Shown here: piece by piece, positions 31,026-34,541 of the stretch
How the letters are laid out: each line of letters starts with the position of its first letter
How positions within the stretch are numbered: position 1 is the stretch's first letter
Virus record (IMG/VR): IMGVR_UViG_3300031772_000146
Span: 1 to 34,541 of that record
DNA length: 34,541 nt
Reading direction: 5' to 3' (one strand)
DNA from: a virus
The notes under the pieces: generated by a model
Told to the model about the DNA's origin: nothing
The model's input: the letters and a program-made list of their open reading frames with translations, nothing else
The model's database searches: none
Position numbers and translations under genes: made by a program

Positions 31026-31592
31026 ATGAAAAATGAAGAAAATTATGTCGAGGATTTAAAAAAAGATGAGTTGTATGTTAAAAAAATAAATGAAATAAAA
31101 AAAAAGATGAAAAAATATGAAAAAAAAGAGTTTGATTTTATGCAATTATCAGAAATTGAAGCAGGATTAAAACGTGAACTAAATGTAGAAATATACGCAG
31201 ATAGAAAATTTAATTGGGAACAAATGCGTGAAATTCGAGGGGGATTATCAAGAAAAATAGATGTTAGCATATTCGCAGATACAAAATTTAATTGGCGACA
31301 AATGAGAGAAATCAGTTATGGTTTTTGGGGAAACGCAGATGTAAAACTGTACGCAGATACAAAATTTTGTTGGGAACAAATGCGTGAAATCAGATATGGA
31401 TTTTGGGATAAAGCTGACACAAAAGTGTATGCCAACCCAAAATTTTGTTGGGAACAAATGCAAGTTTTGCGAAAAGGATTATTAGCAGATTTAGATGTGT
31501 CGATATATGCAAAACCAGAGCTTAGTCATAATCAAATGTCAATTATATACGACAAGTTGATAGAGGTAAAAAAAATATTAAAAACAATATAA
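31026..31592 (+). CDS. Protein of 26-residue tandem repeats (Y-A-x-x-K-F-x-W-x-Q-M)
   Basis: 188 residues from ATG 31026, chosen for GGAG just upstream. After a charged start, five to six 26-residue repeats follow, for example YADRKFNWEQMREIRGGL, YADTKFCWEQMREIRYGF and YANPKFCWEQMQVLRKGL. The first and last copies are worn. Similar unnamed repeats occur in plasmid and phage genes of Clostridia; each unit likely forms a short helix-turn pair, together a solenoid for protein binding. Function unknown. Confidence 0.65.
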   Translation: MKNEENYVEDLKKDELYVKKINEIKKKMKKYEKKEFDFMQLSEIEAGLKRELNVEIYADRKFNWEQMREIRGGLSRKIDVSIFADTKFNWRQMREISYGFWGNADVKLYADTKFCWEQMREIRYGFWDKADTKVYANPKFCWEQMQVLRKGLLADLDVSIYAKPELSHNQMSIIYDKLIEVKKILKTI

Positions 31593-31610
31593 TTTTTGGA
31601 GGAAATAAAA

Positions 31611-32574
31611 ATGTTAAAATGTGCTAGTTTTTTTGCGGGAATTGGTGGTATAGATTTAGGTTTTGAGAAGGCAGGTTTTAAAACAATATTTGCTAATGAG
31701 TTTGACAAAAAAAGCAAACGTGACGTATACAGCAAATTTTCCGGAAACGGAATTAAATGTAAATGATATAAGAAATATAGATGTAAACAGTATACCAGAT
31801 TTTGATGTAATGCTTGCTGGTTTTCCGTGCCAACCATTTTCCCAAGCGGGGCTACGGCAGGGTTTTGACGATGAAAAAGGTCGTGGAAATCTAGTTTTTG
31901 ATTTAATTAGAATTGCAAAACAGAAAAAGCCAAAAGTTTTATTTTTTGAAAATGTTAAGAATTTGAAAAATCATGACGAAGGAAAAACATTAAAAACTAT
32001 AATAAGTGTGCTGGAAAAAGAGCTGGGATATTTTGTTATAAACAAAGTTTTTAATACTTGTGAATATACAAATATCCCTCAAAATCGAGAAAGAATAATC
32101 ATTATTGCTTTTAAAAATAAAGTTGATTTTGAAAAATTTGAGTGGATAGAACCTATTAAACTAGAAAATAAAATACACGATTTTATAGATTTCGAAAATG
32201 AACAAGATGAAAAATATTACTATAAAGATAAAAAGTATAAAATTTTGTATGAAAAAGTAATGTCAAGCAGCACAGTTTTTATGTGGCGAAGAGCTGATTG
32301 TGTAAGGGAAAACAAAAAAAATATGTGTCCATGCCTGCTTGCGTCGATGGGTGAAGGTGGAAATAATGTGCCAATTATTAAAACATTTGGAGGTGACATA
32401 AGAAAATTAACAGAAAGAGAGTGTTTCAATTTGCAAGGATTTCCACAAGATTTTATTCTTCCTAAAAATTTATCAAGCTGTTCGTTGTATAAACAAGCAG
32501 GGAACAGCGTTACTGTAAATTTGATAAAAAGATTAGCTAAAAAAATATTACAAACTATAGATTGCACAAATTAA
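31611..32574 (+). CDS. C5-cytosine DNA methyltransferase, frame interrupted at an A7 run
   Basis: The true start is ATG 31611 (GGAGG upstream): CASFFAGIGGIDLGFEKAGF is motif I with the S-adenosylmethionine loop. This frame fails after the run of seven A at 31707-31713. In the +1 frame the protein continues correctly (TANFPETELNVNDIRNID) with motif IV GFPCQPFSQAG (catalytic Cys near residue 73), FFENVKNL (motif VI), QNRERIII (motif VIII), a target region of about 130 residues, ERECFNLQGFPQDF (motif IX) and KQAGNSVTVNLI (motif X). With six A instead of seven the gene would be intact, about 320 residues. Slippage, phase variation or a base-calling error are possible. It would protect phage DNA from host restriction. 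Confidence 0.88.
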
Positions 32575-32664
32575 ATTTAACTGTTATAATAAAGAAGTGC
32601 AGTAAATAATAATCTTATTTTTTGTAAACTGTTCATTAAAATTTTTAATTCCTCCAAATGTTTA

Positions 32665-32691
32665 ATGTCTCCGTAAAAAGAGGCATTTTTT
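32665..32691 (+). terminator. Terminator after the early/middle operon
   Basis: ATGTCTC (32665-32671) pairs with GAGGCAT (32680-32686) with one G-T pair, followed by T6 (32686-32691). It closes the early rightward transcript before the late control region. Confidence 0.7.
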
Positions 32692-32759
32692 ATTAAAAGT
32701 CTTTGACACAAACAAATTTACGTAAATAGTCTGACGACAGAAAAAATTAAAGAAGTTAC

Positions 32760-33050
32760 AGATGTTTTAGTTGACAAAAAAACTAGTTAATGTTATTATA
32801 ACATTAAGGCAAAGTTTCAGAGTCTTTTCATAGAGTTTTTTATTATTACGGTTAAACTTCATGTTAATGTTATATTGCGATAACATTAATGCAATAATTA
32901 TGATAGATGTTTTAGTTGACAAAAAAACAAAAAGTTTATTTTTTAAAGAATAAACAGAGACACAATGTAATGTAACTTATGTTGTTAATTACGTTATTAT
33001 AACTTATGTTATAGTAGCGTTTTTTTTATTTTTATAGTATAATAGTAATA
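32760..33050 (+). promoter_or_regulatory. Control region before terS with operators and promoters
   Basis: The 502-base gap 32575-33076 has no convincing gene. A 24-base direct repeat occurs at 32760-32783 and 32905-32928, each with TTGACA. After the first, TATTAT at 32794-32799 completes a promoter with 17-base spacing. A perfect 21-base palindrome (32787-32807; arms TTAATGTTAT and ATAACATTAA) covers that -10 box. The same arms recur at 32864-32873 and 32880-32889, six bases apart. The core GTTATTATAAC recurs at 32993-33003, and TAACTTATGTT is repeated at 32973 and 33000. A TATAAT lies at 33038-33043 close to terS. Most likely a repressible or activated late-promoter region, possibly also the packaging (pac) site. 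Confidence 0.7.
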
Positions 33051-33076
33051 TAATATTAAAAAATGGAGGAAATAAA

Positions 33077-33526
33077 ATGGCAAGACCTAAAAAATACTTT
33101 ATAGAAAAAATGATACCGATAATTGACAAATATATAAAAGATACAGAAATGCCAATAGTTAAAGAACTGTGTTTTTTGAATGACTGGAATTACAAAAGAA
33201 TTTATATGATGGCAAGATTACCAGAAAACGAGGAACTATCTGATAGATTAGATAAACTAATATCAAAAAAAGAAGTCTTTTTGGAAAAAGGTTTGCTTAG
33301 CGGACACCTGAAACCAGCCCCCGCAATTTTTTCGTTGAAGCAACTTGGCTGGCGGGAAGAATATTTTTCCGACGAACAAAAAGAACAAATAAGTTTAAAT
33401 AACAAATTAACAGCAAAAAACACAGAAATTGCAGAGCAAAAATTGTCAATGATGAAAGGTGATACAGATTTAACGCAAATAAAAGATTTTCTTGTTGAGG
33501 TAAAAAACGTTGTTGATGGCAAATAA
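33077..33526 (+). CDS. terS: Terminase small subunit
   Basis: A 149-residue protein, GGAGG before ATG 33077. The N-terminus (MARPKKYFIEKMIPIIDKYI, then IVKELCFLNDWNYKRIY) is a helix-turn-helix for binding the packaging site. LLSGHLKPAPAIFSLKQLGW is the common terS segment (x-A-x-IF-x-LK-x-x-GW). The C-terminal helix would contact TerL. Directly before terL. Packages by pac or cos; the circularly closing map with terminal repeat does not decide which. Confidence 0.88.
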   Translation: MARPKKYFIEKMIPIIDKYIKDTEMPIVKELCFLNDWNYKRIYMMARLPENEELSDRLDKLISKKEVFLEKGLLSGHLKPAPAIFSLKQLGWREEYFSDEQKEQISLNNKLTAKNTEIAEQKLSMMKGDTDLTQIKDFLVEVKNVVDGK

Positions 33527-33559
33527 TATTAATTATTTTTGAGAATTGGATGTTATAAA

Positions 33560-34541
33560 ATGCACAAAACTAAAAAAATAGAGCTATCTACTAAACAATT
33601 AGATTTTTTAAGATGTTGTAATCATCGTTACAACGGTAAAATCGGAGCTACAAGATGTGGCAAAACGTGGCTAGATACAGCTATTTTAATACCGCAAAGA
33701 ATTATAGAAAGAAAAGGGAAAGCTGGCATCAACATACTTTTAGGAGTTTCGAAGGGAACAATTGAGCGGAATATTCTGGAACCAATGCGTAATTTCCACG
33801 GAACTCATTTAGTATCAGAGATTAATAGTCAAAACAAAGCAACATTGTTTGGGGAAGTGGTTTATTGCATCGGTGCGGAAAAAGTGTCACAAGTTTCAAA
33901 GCTGCGGGGAGCAGAATTTAAATATTGCTATTGTGACGAGCTAGTAGATTTTAACGAAGAGGTATTCCAGATTTTAAAATCGAGATTGAGTACTGAGTAT
34001 TCCGTTTGTGATTTTACAGGAAATCCCTCATTTCCAGACCATTTTGTAAAAAAATTTATTGAGTCGGAAGCAGATGTTTATTGTCAAAATTGGACTTTGT
34101 ACGATAATCCTTTTTTGCCAAAAGACTTTGTAAAAAATTTGGAAATTGAGTATAAAGACACTGTGTATTATGATAGATACGTTTTAGGCATGTGGAAAAA
34201 AGCAGAAGGATTAATATTTCCAAACTATGAAAATAGTATAATGGAACCTTTTGAACAAAAATATAGAGAGTTCCAGGTTGCGATTGACTACGGAATACAA
34301 AATCCTTTTACGATGGGACTTTTTGGTTTAGGGGCAAATAACGTTTGGTATAAAATTAAGGAGTTTCATCACTCTGGGAGAGAGAGCAAAGCCCAAAAGA
34401 CTGATAACGAGTATTATCTGGAGCTAAAAAAATTTGTTGGAGATATTAAAATTAAGCAAATAATAATAGATCCTTCTGCTTCAAGTTTTGTGGCACTTAT
34501 TAAAAAGTCCAACGATTTCAACGTAAAAAAAGCCAAAAATG
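33560..34541 (+). CDS. terL: Terminase large subunit, N-terminal part (continues at position 1)
   Basis: ATG 33560 starts the ATPase half of TerL; the frame is open to the window end and continues at position 3 after the terminal repeat. Walker A is GATRCGKT (residues 29-36), Walker B is YCYCDEL (Asp126, Glu127), and the coupling motif follows (DFTGNPSFPDHF). The nuclease domain begins with QVAIDYGIQNP, Asp243 being the first metal ligand. The complete extein would be 379 + 25 = 404 residues, normal for this Gram-positive terminase group. The ribosome site is weak (TTGGA), and a second ATG at 33550 is out of frame. TerL docks on the portal, pumps DNA and cuts it at headful. Confidence 0.92.
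   Translation, partial: MHKTKKIELSTKQLDFLRCCNHRYNGKIGATRCGKTWLDTAILIPQRIIERKGKAGINILLGVSKGTIERNILEPMRNFHGTHLVSEINSQNKATLFGEVVYCIGAEKVSQVSKLRGAEFKYCYCDELVDFNEEVFQILKSRLSTEYSVCDFTGNPSFPDHFVKKFIESEADVYCQNWTLYDNPFLPKDFVKNLEIEYKDTVYYDRYVLGMWKKAEGLIFPNYENSIMEPFEQKYREFQVAIDYGIQNPFTMGLFGLGANNVWYKIKEFHHSGRESKAQKTDNEYYLELKKFVGDIKIKQIIIDPSASSFVALIKKSNDFNVKKAKN
34344..34541. repeat. Terminal direct repeat, right copy
   Basis: The second copy of the 198-base terminal repeat; see 1-198. Joining the copies restores one continuous terL frame, which supports true circularity over chance duplication. Confidence 0.95.

Noticed and set aside
32577-32636. 19-residue minus-strand frame behind GGAGG (MNSLQKIRLL...)
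   Set aside because: Very short, the spacing from GGAGG is long (about 13 bases), and there is no promoter; probably a chance match.
1-34541. Alternative genetic code with TGA as tryptophan
   Set aside because: TGA ends several genes at plausible places (647, 18754, 19025, 20491, 29212), and tryptophan is coded by TGG.
1-34541. tRNA genes
   Set aside because: No cloverleaf-like sequence with a T-loop GTTCRANNC was seen in the intergenic regions.

Overview
This window is a complete or nearly complete genome of a tailed (siphovirus-type) bacteriophage of a low-GC Gram-positive host (Bacillota). The first 198 bases repeat at the end (1-198 = 34344-34541, one C/T mismatch at 71/34414), so the map closes to a circle of about 34.3 kb cut inside terL. 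Evidence for the host type: strong AT bias, GGAGG ribosome sites before most genes, several TTG/GTG starts, consensus TTGACA-17-TATAAT promoters, an SPP1-family holin, an M15 endolysin with Gram-positive wall-binding repeats, and an SPP1-like replication trio. TGA is used as a stop. I see no integrase, excisionase or CI-type repressor, and no tRNA genes.

Layout. (1) 32.6-34.5 kb and 0-4 kb: a control region with palindromic operators, then terS, a terL gene fractured by a split intein with a free-standing HNH endonuclease gene between the halves, portal, MuF-type head protein and an HK97-gp10-like protein. (2) 4-8.3 kb: scaffold, major capsid protein, a leucine-rich-repeat (LRR) reading frame that looks reachable by +1 frameshifting from the capsid gene, connector proteins and tail tube. 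(3) 8.3-15.2 kb: tail chaperones with a -1 frameshift, 1002-residue tape measure, distal tail, tail-associated and baseplate/receptor-binding proteins. (4) 15.3-18.3 kb: endolysin, RusA-like resolvase, holin, a second membrane protein, and a polytopic protein with an AgrB-like segment and a C-terminal HTH. (5) 18.3-21.4 kb: eight small unassigned genes, two or three with membrane segments. (6) 21.4-24.5 kb, minus strand: small membrane proteins, a Cys-every-third-residue protein, DnaB helicase, SSB and a small basic/Cys protein. (7) 24.7-32.6 kb, plus strand: a frame-broken small gene, replication initiator carrying a candidate iteron origin, helicase loader, a homing-endonuclease-repeat protein, an acidic protein, ERF recombinase, two larger Cys-triplet-repeat proteins, Gp157, DUF3310, a 26-residue-repeat protein and a C5 methyltransferase broken at an A7 run.

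How it fits together: early genes are driven from a set of very similar sigma-A-type promoters sharing a leader sequence. Initiator, loader and DnaB start replication, with SSB, ERF and RusA for recombination. Late genes read from the control region through terminase, head, tail and lysis. The three most unusual features are the fractured terL, whose third nuclease aspartate lies on the separately encoded C-extein; the probable capsid-LRR frameshift fusion; and the family of (Cys-x-x)n proteins.
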